The notes under the pieces: generated by a model
The model's database searches: none
The model's input: the letters and a program-made list of their open reading frames with translations, nothing else
Told to the model about the DNA's origin: nothing
Source: Paracoccus sp. PAMC 22219
GTDB taxonomy: Bacteria > Pseudomonadota > Alphaproteobacteria > Rhodobacterales > Rhodobacteraceae
NCBI RefSeq assembly: GCF_000787695.1
Contig: NZ_BBPH01000003.1
Span: 1-33,834, forward strand
DNA: 33,834 nt
Direction of reading: 5' to 3'
Made by a program: the position numbers and the translations under genes
In this document: one piece after another, positions 8,443 through 17,448 of the stretch
Layout: each line of letters starts with the position of its first letter
Numbering within the stretch: position 1 is the stretch's first letter

Positions 8443-9471
8443 ATGAGCAAGATCAACCAGATAGCCTGGGACGACACCGTACTGCCCTTTCAGCTGGACC
8501 GCAGCTCCATCCGCGGCCGCGTGGTGCGCCTTGACGGCGTTCTGGACCATATCCTGTCGCGCCACGACTATCCGCCCGCCGTCAGCGCCATGGTCGCGGA
8601 AATCGCACTGCTGACCGCGCTGATCGGCCCGACCGTCAAGCTGCGCTGGAAGCTGAGCCTGCAGGTCCGTGGCAACGGCGCGATCCGCACGCTGGCCGCC
8701 GACTATTTCGCCCCCGAGGGCGAGGACAAGCCCGCCCGCATCCGGGCCTGGGCAAGCTTCGACGCCGACCGCCTGGACGCCCGCACCCCGTTCGAGCAGA
8801 TCGGAGAGGGGTATTTCGCCATCCTGATCGACCAGGGACCGGGCAGCACCCCCTATCAGGGCATCACGCCGCTGACGGGTGGATCGCTGTCGGCCTGCGC
8901 GCAGACCTATTTCGCCCAGTCCGAACAGCTGCCGACGCGGTTCCAGCTGGCGTCGGGCAATTCGCGCCTGTCGGGACAGGACGCGCAATGGCGGGCCGGC
9001 GGCATGATGCTGCAGACCCTGCCAGGCGATCCGGCGCAACCGACCGACGGCGGCAGCGGCGAAGGCGGTCTGATCGAGGCGGCGGACATCCTGCAGGGTG
9101 CGGAATCCGAGAACTGGAACCGCGCCAACATCCTGCTGGACACGGTCGAGACGCTGGAGCTGATCGGCCCCACCGTCGGCCCGACCGACCTGCTGCTGCG
9201 CCTGTTCCACGAGGAAACCCCGCGAGTCTTTGACGCGCACCGGGTCGAATTCGGCTGTTCGTGCAATGCCGACCGGGTGCGGGGCACGCTGTCGATCTAT
9301 TCGGCCAAGGACATCGCGCACATGACCACCCCGGAAGGGATCGTGACCGCCGATTGCCAGTTCTGCGGCGCGCATTACACCTTTGACCCGCAAAGCCTGG
9401 GGTTCGAGGCGACGGTGGATGCCGACGGCAACCCCCTGCCCCAGAGCGACAGCGACAAGGCGGCCGAGTGA
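8443..9471 (+). CDS. hslO: Redox-regulated chaperone Hsp33
   Basis: Hsp33 is a cytoplasmic holdase that is switched on by oxidation when its zinc-bound cysteines form disulfides. In the 342-residue protein the C-terminal redox switch is seen as FGCSCNADRV (CxC) and ADCQFCGAHY (CxxC), the four zinc cysteines. The N-terminal domain starts MSKINQIAWDDTVLPFQLD. ATG 8443 has AAGGA eight bases upstream; the frame is open further upstream to 8305 but without family sequence. It heads a chain of five genes joined by 4-base start-stop overlaps, the next being a CoA-type Nudix gene with a GTG start. Confidence 0.95.
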   Translation: MSKINQIAWDDTVLPFQLDRSSIRGRVVRLDGVLDHILSRHDYPPAVSAMVAEIALLTALIGPTVKLRWKLSLQVRGNGAIRTLAADYFAPEGEDKPARIRAWASFDADRLDARTPFEQIGEGYFAILIDQGPGSTPYQGITPLTGGSLSACAQTYFAQSEQLPTRFQLASGNSRLSGQDAQWRAGGMMLQTLPGDPAQPTDGGSGEGGLIEAADILQGAESENWNRANILLDTVETLELIGPTVGPTDLLLRLFHEETPRVFDAHRVEFGCSCNADRVRGTLSIYSAKDIAHMTTPEGIVTADCQFCGAHYTFDPQSLGFEATVDADGNPLPQSDSDKAAE

Positions 9472-10052
9472 CGGACTGGTCCGAATCCCGCCTGCGCGAC
9501 GCCCTGCGCCGCGCGGCGGACCCCAGTTCCGACTATGACCTGAACCCTGATGCCGCGCCGCCGGACACGCCCCTGCGCCCGGCGGGCGTGCTGGCGGCGT
9601 TTCGCGCCGATGACGGACGGCTGGTCCTGACCAAGCGCGCGTCGGGGCTGCGCCACCATCCCGGCCAGATCGCCCTGCCCGGCGGCAAGGTCGATCCGGG
9701 CGACACCGACGCCACCGCCGCCGCCCTGCGCGAGGCGCGCGAGGAGATCGGCCTGGACCCGGCCCAGGTGCGCGTGCTGGGCTGCCTGCCGCCGCACCGC
9801 ACCGTCACCGGCTTTTCCGTGACCCCGGTCCTGGCCGTGATCGACGGCCCCTTTTCCCCGGTCCCCGAGGCCGGAGAGGTGCAGGAGGCGTTCGACCTGC
9901 CCTTTGCCCATATCGCCGACCCCGCCCGCTATCGGGTCGAACGGCGGCGTTGGCGCGGCGGCTGGCGCAGCTATCACGCGGCGCCGTTCGGGCCCTATTA
10001 CCTGTGGGGCGCTACCGCGCGCATCCTGCTGGGTCTGGCACGGCGCCTATGA
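9468..10052 (+). CDS. CoA pyrophosphatase, NUDIX family (NudL type)
   Basis: A 194-residue Nudix hydrolase. The Nudix box GGKVDPGDTDATAAALREAR followed by EEIGL lies at residues 72-95. Just before it, LTKRASGLRHHPGQIALPGG (residues 54-73) resembles the CoA-recognition motif of the UPF0035/NudL subgroup, which cleaves coenzyme A and its derivatives. GTG at 9468 overlaps the hslO stop (GTGA), and the cca ATG overlaps this gene's stop, so translation is probably coupled on both sides. The substrate is inferred from the motif only. Confidence 0.88.
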   Translation: MTDWSESRLRDALRRAADPSSDYDLNPDAAPPDTPLRPAGVLAAFRADDGRLVLTKRASGLRHHPGQIALPGGKVDPGDTDATAAALREAREEIGLDPAQVRVLGCLPPHRTVTGFSVTPVLAVIDGPFSPVPEAGEVQEAFDLPFAHIADPARYRVERRRWRGGWRSYHAAPFGPYYLWGATARILLGLARRL

Positions 10053-11192
10053 CCCGGCTGCCCGCGCATGTGCTGGACGATGCGGCCCTGATCCGCGTGC
10101 TGGACGCGCTGCAGGCGCAGGGCGACCATGCCTATCTGGTGGGCGGTGCGGTGCGTAACGCGCTGCTGGGCCAGCCCATCGACGACATCGACATCGCCAC
10201 CGACGCCCAGCCCGACCGCGTGATCCTGCTGGCGCAGGCCGCCGGTCTGCGCGCGGTGCCCACGGGCATCGACCACGGCACCGTGACGCTGATCGCCGAC
10301 GGGCGCGGGTTCGAGGTGACGACCTTTCGCCGCGACGTCGACACCGACGGGCGCCACGCGGTGGTCGCGTTTTCCACCGACCTGGCGCAGGACGCGGCGC
10401 GGCGCGATTTCACCATGAACGCACTGTACGCGGGCTGCGACGGGGTGGTGATCGACCCGATGGGCGGGCTGCCCGATCTGACCGCCCGCCGCCTGCGTTT
10501 TGTCGGCGACCCCGATGCGCGGATCACCGAGGATTACCTGCGCATCCTGCGCTTCTTCCGGTTATGGCCCGCTATGGGCAACATGCCGACCCGGCCGCCG
10601 TGGCCGCCTGCGGCGCGCATCGCGACGGCCTGTCGCGCATCGCCCGCGAACGCATCGGGGCAGAGCTGAAAAAGCTGCTGGATGCGCCCGATCCCAGCCC
10701 GGCGGTCGCGTTGATGGACCGGACTGGCGTGCTGCAACAGCTGCTGCCCGGCGCCATCCCGCGCGCCTGCAGGCGCTGCTGGACGCAGAACCCGCGCCCG
10801 GCGGATGGTTGCGCCGGCTGGCGGCGCTTGGGCCCGCCCAGCCTGACCTACGCCTGTCGCGCGCCGATCAGCGCGCGCTGGCGGCCCTGCACCCGGCGCG
10901 CGGCTGGTCGCTGGACCGCGCGGCATGGCACCTGGGCGCGGATGCCGCGACCGACCACGCCGCCCTGATGGCCGCCGACGGCCACCCCCTGCCTCCCGAC
11001 TGGCAGGCCCGCATCACGCGCGCGACCGCAGCCCCGCTGCCGGTCGGCGCCACCGATCTGGCCCCGCTGCAGGGTCCGGCCCTGGGCCGGGCGCTGAAGG
11101 CCGCCGAGGAGGCGTGGATCGCGTCGGCCTTTACCCTGCCCGCCCCTGCCCTGATCGACGCGGCCCGTTTGGCCGGGAAGGACGACGAATGA
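10049..11192 (+). CDS. cca: CCA tRNA nucleotidyltransferase / poly(A) polymerase family, frameshifted twice
   Basis: Adds or repairs the CCA end of tRNAs. The head domain has YLVGGAVRNALLGQPIDDID (residues 29-48) with the catalytic DID, then RRDFTMNALYAG and ITEDYLRILRFFR. At 10559-10563 the frame breaks, continuing as ARYGQHADPAAVAACGAHRD and RIGAELKKLLD; one added base gives RFFRFMARYG. A second break at 10760-10768, after LLPGAIPR, passes to LQALLDAEPAPGGWLRRLAA and on to the stop; again one added base fits. The repaired protein is about 381 residues. Alphaproteobacterial members of this family are annotated either as CCA-adding enzymes or as poly(A) polymerases, and I cannot separate them here. 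ATG overlaps the preceding stop, and the ABC gene's ATG overlaps this stop. Confidence 0.87.
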
Positions 11193-13033
11193 GCCTGCAC
11201 ACCCGCTTCGGCCGCATGGTCGACGCCTTTCGCCCGGCCGAAGGCGCGCCGCCTGCCACGCTGATGGCCTTTTTCCGCTGGTGCCTGTCGGGCGCCTGGC
11301 CGGGACTGGGCTTTGCGGCCGTCACCTCGGCCCTGGGCGGGGTGGCGGATGTCGTCTCGGCGCTGCTGCTGGGCATGGTCGTCGATGCCGTCACCACCAG
11401 CACGCCCGGCCTGTTCTGGGAGCAGAACTGGGGGCTGGTGGCGCTGTTCGCCGGGTTCTTCCTGGTGATCCGCCCGGCGATCTATGGCCTGTCCACGGCC
11501 AGTTCCAACGTGATCATCGGGCCGAACATCCTGCCCCTGGTGCTGTCGCGCCTGCATCGCTGGACGATGGGGCATGCGGTCACCTTCTTCGACAACGACT
11601 TTGCCGGGCGGCTGGCGCAGAAACAGATGCAGACCGCCCGCGCGGTGACCGATGTCGCGTCCGAAATGGTGAACGTCGTCGCATTCGCGCTGGCATCCGT
11701 GCTGGGGTCGGCGGTCTTCCTGCTGGCGGTCGATGGCTGGGGCGCGGTGGCGCTGCTGGTCTGGCTGGCGGCCTATTTCGCGCTCATCCGGTTCTTTCTG
11801 CCGCGCATCCGCGCGAAATCGGGGGCGCGCGCCTCGGCCCGCGCCAATGTCACGGGCCAGGTCGTCGACACCATCACTAACATCAAGACGGTCAAGCTGT
11901 TTGCCCATGCCGACCACGAGGATCAGGCAGCCCTGGGCGCGATGGCGGGGTTTCGCGAACGCGCGCTGGATTTCGGCGTTGTGTCCACCTGGTTCCGCCT
12001 GTCACTGATGATCGTCGCGGGCATCCTGCCGGTGATCCTGGTGGGCGGCGCGATCCTGTTGTGGCGCGACGGGACCGCGACCGTGGGCGACGTCGCCGCC
12101 AGCGGCGCGATCGCTATGCGGCTGTCGCAGATGACCGGATGGGTCAGCATGGCCCTGATGGGCATGTGGGGCAGCATCGGAGAGGTCGAGGACGGAATGA
12201 AGACCCTGTCCCCGCCCCATGCCCTGACCGACCGCCCCGGCGCCCGCACCCTGTCCCGCGTGCAGGGCCGGATCGAGTTCGACCATGTCGAGTTCGCCTA
12301 TGGCCGCGACGCGGGCGGCATCCGCGACCTGACGCTGACCATCCCGGCGGGGGAAAAGATCGGCATCGTCGGCGCGTCGGGGGCGGGCAAGACGACGCTG
12401 GTGGGGCTGCTGCTGCGGCTTTACGACGTCGAACAGGGCACCATCCGCATCGATGGCCACGACCTGCGCGACGTGACCCAGGAAAGCCTGCGCCGCCAGG
12501 TGGCGATGGTCACCCAGGACACCGCGATGTTCAACCGATCCGCCCGCGACAACATCCTGTACGGCCGCCCCGATGCCACCCAGGACGAGATCGTCGCCGC
12601 CGCCAAGGCGGCCGAGGCGCATGACTTCATCCTGACGCTGGAGGATTACGCGGGCCGGACCGGGTACGACGCCTATCTGGGCGAACGCGGCGTCAAGCTG
12701 TCGGGCGGCCAGCGCCAGCGCATCGCCCTGGCCCGCGCCTTCCTCAAGGACGCGCCGATCCTGGTCCTGGACGAGGCCACCAGCGCGCTGGACAGCGAGG
12801 TCGAGGCCCAGGTTCAGGACGCGCTGACCCGCGCCATGCGCGGCAAGACCGTGCTGGCCATCGCCCACCGCCTGTCCACCATCGCCGAACTGGACCGCAT
12901 CCTGGTGATCGAGGACGGGCGCATCGTCGAACAGGGCGGCCATGACGACCTGCTGGCCCGCGACGGTCGCTATGCCCGCTACTGGAACCGCCAGTCGGGC
13001 GGGTTCCTGGGCACCGAAGAGGCCGCCGAATGA
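11189..13033 (+). CDS. ABC transporter, fused membrane and ATPase domains (exporter type)
   Basis: A 614-residue half-transporter. The membrane domain covers about residues 1-340 with six expected helices; the ATPase domain has Walker [10 protein letters not shown], signature LSGGQRQR, Walker [13 protein letters not shown] and the H-loop IAHRLSTI. It would form a dimer in the inner membrane and export a lipid, peptide or drug; the substrate is unknown. The segment [19 protein letters not shown] is typical of the ABCB/MsbA-like lineage seen in alphaproteobacteria. The start at 11189 overlaps the cca stop by 4 bases, and the next gene overlaps this stop by 4 bases. Confidence 0.93.
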   Translation: MSLHTRFGRMVDAFRPAEGAPPATLMAFFRWCLSGAWPGLGFAAVTSALGGVADVVSALLLGMVVDAVTTSTPGLFWEQNWGLVALFAGFFLVIRPAIYGLSTASSNVIIGPNILPLVLSRLHRWTMGHAVTFFDNDFAGRLAQKQMQTARAVTDVASEMVNVVAFALASVLGSAVFLLAVDGWGAVALLVWLAAYFALIRFFLPRIRAKSGARASARANVTGQVVDTITNIKTVKLFAHADHEDQAALGAMAGFRERALDFGVVSTWFRLSLMIVAGILPVILVGGAILLWRDGTATVGDVAASGAIAMRLSQMTGWVSMALMGMWGSIGEVEDGMKTLSPPHALTDRPGARTLSRVQGRIEFDHVEFAYGRDAGGIRDLTLTIPAGEKIGIVGASGAGKTTLVGLLLRLYDVEQGTIRIDGHDLRDVTQESLRRQVAMVTQDTAMFNRSARDNILYGRPDATQDEIVAAAKAAEAHDFILTLEDYAGRTGYDAYLGERGVKLSGGQRQRIALARAFLKDAPILVLDEATSALDSEVEAQVQDALTRAMRGKTVLAIAHRLSTIAELDRILVIEDGRIVEQGGHDDLLARDGRYARYWNRQSGGFLGTEEAAE

Positions 13034-14253
13034 CGCAGTGGACGATCGAGCGGCTTGGCCGCAAGGGCGACGGCGTGGCGCTGTCCGGGGACGCCCGCGC
13101 GCTGGCGCCCCTGGTCCTGCCCGGAGAGGTGATCGAGGGCGAGGCCGATGCTGGCCGCATCATTGCCCCCCGCATCGTCACCCCGTCCCCGGACCGCATC
13201 CGCCCCATCTGCGGCCATTACCGCGCCTGCGGCGGCTGTTCGCTGATGCACGCGACCGAGGCCTTCACCACCGCCTGGAAGACCCAGGTGGTGCTGACCG
13301 CGCTGGCCGCCCAGGGGATCGCGGCCCCCGAACCGCAGGTCCATGTCTCTGCGCCCTACAGCCGCCGACGGGCCGTGCTGTCGGGGCGGCGCACGAAAAA
13401 GGGCGCCACGGTCGGCTTTCACGCCCGCGCATCCGACGTGATCGTCGATCTGACCGAATGCCATGTGCTGCGCCCGCAGATCCTGGCCGCGCTGCCGCTG
13501 CTGCGGCGCATCGTGGTCGCGGGCGCATCCCGCGCGGCGGAACTGTCGCTGGTGGTGATCCACGGGCCCGCCGGGCTGGACGTCGCCGTGCGCGGCGGCA
13601 AGCCGATGGACCCCGCGCTGTTCCAGGCCCTGGCCGCCCTGGCAGAGGAGGGCGACCTGGCGCGGCTGGACTGGGACGGCCAGTCCATCACCCGCCGCGC
13701 CCCCGCCCTGCCGATGGGTCGCGCGCATGTCGTCCCCCCGCCCGGCGCCTTCCTGCAGGCCACCGAACAGGGAGAGGCCGCGCTGCTGGACGCGGTGCGC
13801 AGCACCCTGGACGGCGCATCGCGGGTGGCCGACCTGTTCGCAGGCTGCGGCACCTTCACGCTGCCGCTGGCCGAACGCGCCGCCGTCCACGCGGTCGAGG
13901 GGCTGGCCGCGCCATTGTCTGCACTTGATTCGGCCTGGCGGGCCGCGCCGGGCCTGAACCGCGTCACGACCGAGGTCCGCGACCTTGCCCGACGCCCCCT
14001 GATGCCCGATGAACTGGCCCGATTTGACGCGATCGTGATCGATCCGCCCCGCGCCGGGGCCGAGGCGCAGATGCGTCAGATTGCCGCGGCGCGCGTGCCC
14101 CTGCTGGCCGCCGTGTCCTGCGACCCGGTCAGTTTTGCCAAGGATGCGCGGATTTTGGCCGATGCCGGCTATGTCGTCGACCGGCTGTGGATCGTCGACC
14201 AGTTCCGCTTTTCGCCGCATGTCGAACTGGTGGCGGCGTTAACGCGCCGCTAG
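13030..14253 (+). CDS. 23S rRNA (uracil) C5-methyltransferase, RlmD/RumA family
   Basis: An S-adenosylmethionine-dependent RNA uracil-C5-methyltransferase of 407 residues. C61, C67 and C70 in CGHYRACGGC, with a later cysteine in DLTECHVL, would bind the 4Fe-4S cluster of the RumA group. The SAM site is VADLFAGCGTFTLPLA; IVIDPPRAG follows; the nucleophile is the cysteine in AVSCDPVSFAKD; and the general-base glutamate is in SPHVELVAAL at the C-terminus. The N-terminal domain is short, so a full TRAM domain may be reduced. Which uridine is modified cannot be read from sequence. It is last in the chain of overlapping genes begun by hslO. Confidence 0.9.
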   Translation: MTQWTIERLGRKGDGVALSGDARALAPLVLPGEVIEGEADAGRIIAPRIVTPSPDRIRPICGHYRACGGCSLMHATEAFTTAWKTQVVLTALAAQGIAAPEPQVHVSAPYSRRRAVLSGRRTKKGATVGFHARASDVIVDLTECHVLRPQILAALPLLRRIVVAGASRAAELSLVVIHGPAGLDVAVRGGKPMDPALFQALAALAEEGDLARLDWDGQSITRRAPALPMGRAHVVPPPGAFLQATEQGEAALLDAVRSTLDGASRVADLFAGCGTFTLPLAERAAVHAVEGLAAPLSALDSAWRAAPGLNRVTTEVRDLARRPLMPDELARFDAIVIDPPRAGAEAQMRQIAAARVPLLAAVSCDPVSFAKDARILADAGYVVDRLWIVDQFRFSPHVELVAALTRR

Positions 14254-14317
14254 GCAGGGATGGTGTATCCATGATATTCCGGGGACACAAAAAATCAAAA
14301 ACGCTTCAGAGGCAGTG

Positions 14318-14839
14318 ATGAGCAGAACCACCCGTCGGACGTTCACGATTTCGATGCTGGCGTTGCTGGCTGCCTGCGGCAAGCAGCAGCAGCCTACCAA
14401 GTTCCAGCGCTATGCAGGCCCCCCCATCACCCAGATCCAAGTGAACAAGGGCCAGCGCCGCATGCACCTGTTCAGCGGCAGCACCCCGGTGCGGTCCTAT
14501 GACATCAGCCTGGGCAACCAGCCGCAGGGGCACAAGCAGTTCTCGGGCGACGGCAAGACCCCCGAGGGCGTGTACTACATCGACCGCTTCAACCCGCGCA
14601 GCGCGTTCCATCTGTCCGTGGGCATCTCGTACCCGAACCCCAACGACCGCGCGTTCGCCGAGCAGTACGGGATGGATCCGGGCGGCGACATCTTCATCCA
14701 CGGCCGCGGTCCGCAGGGCAACAACCTGTTCCCCCAGCAGCGCGACTGGACGGCCGGCTGCATCGCCGTCACCGACGAGGAAATCCAGGAAATCTATGCG
14801 ATGCTGATGCCCGGCACGCCGGTCGTCATCTATCCCTGA
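14318..14839 (+). CDS. L,D-transpeptidase (YkuD) family lipoprotein
   Basis: A 173-residue lipoprotein: MSRTTRRTFTISMLALLAAC, with lipobox LAAC and C20 as the lipidated residue. The YkuD catalytic motif is seen as IFIHGRGPQGN (H128) and DWTAGCIAVTDEE (C148). L,D-transpeptidases crosslink peptidoglycan stems 3-3, or attach proteins to them. The arginine that often follows the cysteine (GCxR) is alanine here, as in the subgroup with the motif DWTAGCIAV. Two adjacent arginines in the signal peptide leave open a Tat route. ATG 14318 has AGAGG upstream; a GTG directly before it is an alternative. It faces a CAP-domain lipoprotein gene across a hairpin. Confidence 0.88.
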   Translation: MSRTTRRTFTISMLALLAACGKQQQPTKFQRYAGPPITQIQVNKGQRRMHLFSGSTPVRSYDISLGNQPQGHKQFSGDGKTPEGVYYIDRFNPRSAFHLSVGISYPNPNDRAFAEQYGMDPGGDIFIHGRGPQGNNLFPQQRDWTAGCIAVTDEEIQEIYAMLMPGTPVVIYP

Positions 14840-14853
14840 CCCCTGCGACCGGC

Positions 14854-14874
14854 GCGGCCCCGCGACGGGGCCGC
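14854..14874. terminator. Hairpin between convergent lipoprotein genes
   Basis: GCGGCCCCG (14854-14862), loop CGA, CGGGGCCGC (14866-14874): a perfect 9-bp GC stem with a 3-base loop, 14 bases after the transpeptidase stop and 7 bases beyond the stop of the convergent CAP gene. No T run follows on either strand, so termination may be Rho-aided or weak. Confidence 0.6.
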
Positions 14875-14881
14875 CCGACGC

Positions 14882-15397
14882 CTAGCGTCCGGTCAGCAGC
14901 GTCCACCAGACCTTGCCCGACGGCTCCTTGAACCACGCAAAGCCCAGCTGCGTCGCGGTCGGGTCCATGATCACGTCGCGGGTGTCGCGCGTGGACATCC
15001 ATGCGGCCAGCGTCTCGATCTCGTTCTCGTAGGTCTCCGAGATGTTCTCGCCGATGATCTCTCCGGTGAATCCCTGACGCTGCGCCCGCTCCAGCGGCGA
15101 CGACCCGTCCGACCCCCAGTGCCAGGCCCGGTTCTGCGCCGACATGTCGCGCGAATGGACCAGCGCCGCCGCCTCCAGCATGGGGCTGGGCTGCAGGGCG
15201 CCGACACCGATATTGCCGCGCAAGGTGTTGATCTGCTGCGCCACGCGCCCGGCGATCGCCGCGTTGTCATCGACCGGAGGGGCCACCGCCAAGCCTGGGT
15301 CCATCGGCATGGGCATCGCGGCAGGGGCCAGGTTGCGCGGCCCGCAGGCCCCCAGCACGACCAATCCCAGAATCGCAAGCGCGTTGATTTTCTTCAT
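14882..15397 (-). CDS. CAP (SCP-like) domain lipoprotein
   Basis: A 171-residue secreted protein: MKKINALAILGLVVLGACG, lipobox LGAC with C18. The mature part holds a bacterial CAP/SCP domain: NTLRGNIGVGALQPSPMLEA, AAALVHSRDMSAQNRAWHWG, IIGENISETY and DPTATQLGFAWFK, with the histidine and glutamate positions usual for the fold. The biochemical role of bacterial CAP proteins is mostly unknown. It sits convergent to an L,D-transpeptidase lipoprotein, so both products would face the cell envelope. A possible promoter, TTGATC, 17 bases, TAGGAC, lies upstream but is weak. The gap of 158 bases to hemH holds GC-rich dyads and no further gene that I can support. Confidence 0.87.
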   Translation of the reverse strand: MKKINALAILGLVVLGACGPRNLAPAAMPMPMDPGLAVAPPVDDNAAIAGRVAQQINTLRGNIGVGALQPSPMLEAAALVHSRDMSAQNRAWHWGSDGSSPLERAQRQGFTGEIIGENISETYENEIETLAAWMSTRDTRDVIMDPTATQLGFAWFKEPSGKVWWTLLTGR

Positions 15398-15555
15398 GTT
15401 CCGGCCACTCTCCTCGCGCGTATGGCCTAGTCCTATCCAATGCCTTGCACCGGATCAAACCCAACTTGGCGTGATCGTCATCGCCCGCCCCGGCGTGGTG
15501 CCGAAACGACAGACCGGACGGCGGCCCCCTCGCGGCGGGCTGCCGCGCGGACCTG

Positions 15556-16596
15556 TCAGCGCGGCTGGACCCACCCGCCGATGTTTTCGCGGATCACCTC
15601 CAGCATGACGCGGATATGGGACGGATCGTCGTTCAGGCAGGGGATGTACTGGAATTCGTGACCGCCGGCCTCCTCGAAGGCTTCCTTGATCTCGCCGTTG
15701 ATCTCCTCCAGCGTCTCGATGCAGTCCGACGAGAACGCCGGAGAGATCACCGCGATGTCGGTATGCCCCTGCTTGGCCAGTTCGGCCACATGCTCCACCG
15801 TATAGGGCTTCAGCCACTCCTCGCGGCCAAAGACCGACTGGAAGGTCGTGTCGATGATCCCCTCGGGCCAGCCCAGTTCCTCGCGCAGCAGTCGCGACGT
15901 CTTCTGGCACTGGCAGTGATACGGATCGCCCTGCATCAGGTACCGCTTGGGCATCCCGTGATAGCTGGCGACCAGCTTTTTCGGCACCTTGCCGTCCAGC
16001 GCGCGGCGCACGCTGTCGGCCAGCGCCTTGATGTAGTCGGGGCGGTTCACATAGGGCTCGACCGTGCGCACGGCGGGCTGCCAGGTCTCCTTCATCAGGA
16101 CGCGGAACAGCTGGTCGTTGGCCGTGGCCGAGGTCGGCCCCGCATATTGCGGATACAGCGGCAGGAACACGATCCGGCGACAGCCCGCATCGACCATCCG
16201 CCGCACCACGTCCCCGGTCGACGGGTTGCCATAGCGCATGCAGAAATCGACCATCACCTGGTCGCCCCATTCGTCATGCGCCATCTGCGCCAGCGCCTTG
16301 GTCTGGGCCTTGGTGATGGTCAGCAGCGGGCTTTCGTTCGCCTCGTGGTTCCAGATCAGCTTGTAGTTCTTGCCCGAGCTGAACGGCCGCTTGGTCAGGA
16401 TCACCCCCTGCAGCAGCGGCTGCCAGATCAGGCGGTTCACGTCGACGACGCGGCGGTCGGACAGGAACTCGTTCAGATAGCGGCGCATCGACCAGTAGTC
16501 ATAGCCGTCCGGCGTGCCCAGATTGGCGATCAGGATGCCAGTCTTGGCGGGCTTGACCGCAGGATGGTCGGCAGGCGCGTGGGTGGGTCTCATCAT
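15556..16596 (-). CDS. hemH: Ferrochelatase
   Basis: Inserts Fe2+ into protoporphyrin IX, the last step of heme synthesis. The 346-residue protein has ILIANLGTPDGYDYWSMRRY near residues 21-40, the LPLYPQYAGPTSATAND block, catalytic H213 in SYHGMPKRY and E294 in SPAFSSDCIETLEEI. The start was chosen at ATG 16596, which overlaps the methyltransferase stop (ATGA) and has AGGA eight bases before it; a second ATG follows directly at 16593. The same frame stays open upstream to 17100, but only antiparallel to or overlapping the methyltransferase gene. It is probably transcribed with that methyltransferase gene. Confidence 0.95.
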   Translation of the reverse strand: MMRPTHAPADHPAVKPAKTGILIANLGTPDGYDYWSMRRYLNEFLSDRRVVDVNRLIWQPLLQGVILTKRPFSSGKNYKLIWNHEANESPLLTITKAQTKALAQMAHDEWGDQVMVDFCMRYGNPSTGDVVRRMVDAGCRRIVFLPLYPQYAGPTSATANDQLFRVLMKETWQPAVRTVEPYVNRPDYIKALADSVRRALDGKVPKKLVASYHGMPKRYLMQGDPYHCQCQKTSRLLREELGWPEGIIDTTFQSVFGREEWLKPYTVEHVAELAKQGHTDIAVISPAFSSDCIETLEEINGEIKEAFEEAGGHEFQYIPCLNDDPSHIRVMLEVIRENIGGWVQPR

Positions 16597-17417
16597 GACT
16601 TCCTGAGTTTTGTCAGCGCATCGGCCAGCGATGTGGTGGCCGATCCGGGGCGCAGGGGCTTTGGCTGGCTGTCCGAGGGCGCCCAGCCCGTCAGAAAGAC
16701 CAGATCGAAGGTGACGGCGACACGGGACGGATCGTCGCGGTCGGGGCTGTGGATTGCCAGCAGGTCGGCGGCGCGGGCCAGCACGGCGCGCGGCGTGGGT
16801 TTGCGCAGGCGCGCGGCCATCGCGTTGCCCTCGCCCATGGCGCGCAGGTCGCGGCCCAGATGGAACAGGTCGCGATAGCTGGCGCGCTGCGGCAGCAGGT
16901 CGGCCACCGGCAGGGCCAGCCCGGCGCGGCCCAGCAGGCCGCCCAGGTCGCGGATCTCTCCCATCGGCAGGATGCGGGGCGACAGGCCGCCGGTGACCTC
17001 GGCCTCGGCCTGGGCCAGGGCGGCGCGGGGTTCGGACAGGGTCTGGCCGCCGAACATCACGCCGATGAACAGCCCGTCCTCGCGCAGGGCGCGTCGGCAT
17101 TGCACCATCTGCCCCACCGGATCGTCCGCCCAGTGCAGCGACAGGCCGTGGATCACCAGATCATGCGCGCCGGGTTCCAGATCCAGCACCGGGTCGTCCG
17201 CGACCACCCGCGCATCGGGAAAGCGCGGGCCCCAGATGTCGGGGAAACCGGTCACCAATGCGGGGGCCGTAAAGGTTCTGTTAACCTCGACAAGCCTATC
17301 GTGGATCTCGTCGGCGGCGATCTGGTGGAACAGGTCGACCATCCCCTGCCGCGCGGCGCGGCTGCGCTGGCGGGTCAGGGCGGTGCGGTCGGTCAGGGCG
17401 GGTCTGGGGTCACTCAT
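16593..17417 (-). CDS. SAM-dependent methyltransferase-like protein (BioC / NDUFAF5 type)
   Basis: A 274-residue class I methyltransferase-like protein with N-terminal LTDRTALTRQRSRAARQG and HDRLVEVNRTF, then HDLVIHGLSLHWADDPVGQM and the REDGLFIGVMFGGQTL strand, as in the NDUFAF5/BioC-like group common in alphaproteobacteria. In eukaryotes NDUFAF5 acts in complex I assembly; the substrate here is unknown. The glycine-rich SAM motif is weak: the stretch that should carry it reads VNRTFTAPALVTGFPDIWG. No ribosome site is seen before ATG 17417; a TTATGT lies 6-11 bases upstream, so the transcript could be leaderless. hemH follows with a 4-base overlap, and comF diverges. Confidence 0.82.
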   Translation of the reverse strand: MSDPRPALTDRTALTRQRSRAARQGMVDLFHQIAADEIHDRLVEVNRTFTAPALVTGFPDIWGPRFPDARVVADDPVLDLEPGAHDLVIHGLSLHWADDPVGQMVQCRRALREDGLFIGVMFGGQTLSEPRAALAQAEAEVTGGLSPRILPMGEIRDLGGLLGRAGLALPVADLLPQRASYRDLFHLGRDLRAMGEGNAMAARLRKPTPRAVLARAADLLAIHSPDRDDPSRVAVTFDLVFLTGWAPSDSQPKPLRPGSATTSLADALTKLRKS

Positions 17418-17448
17418 GGGACGGGAACATAAGGTGCTTTCGGGGGCG

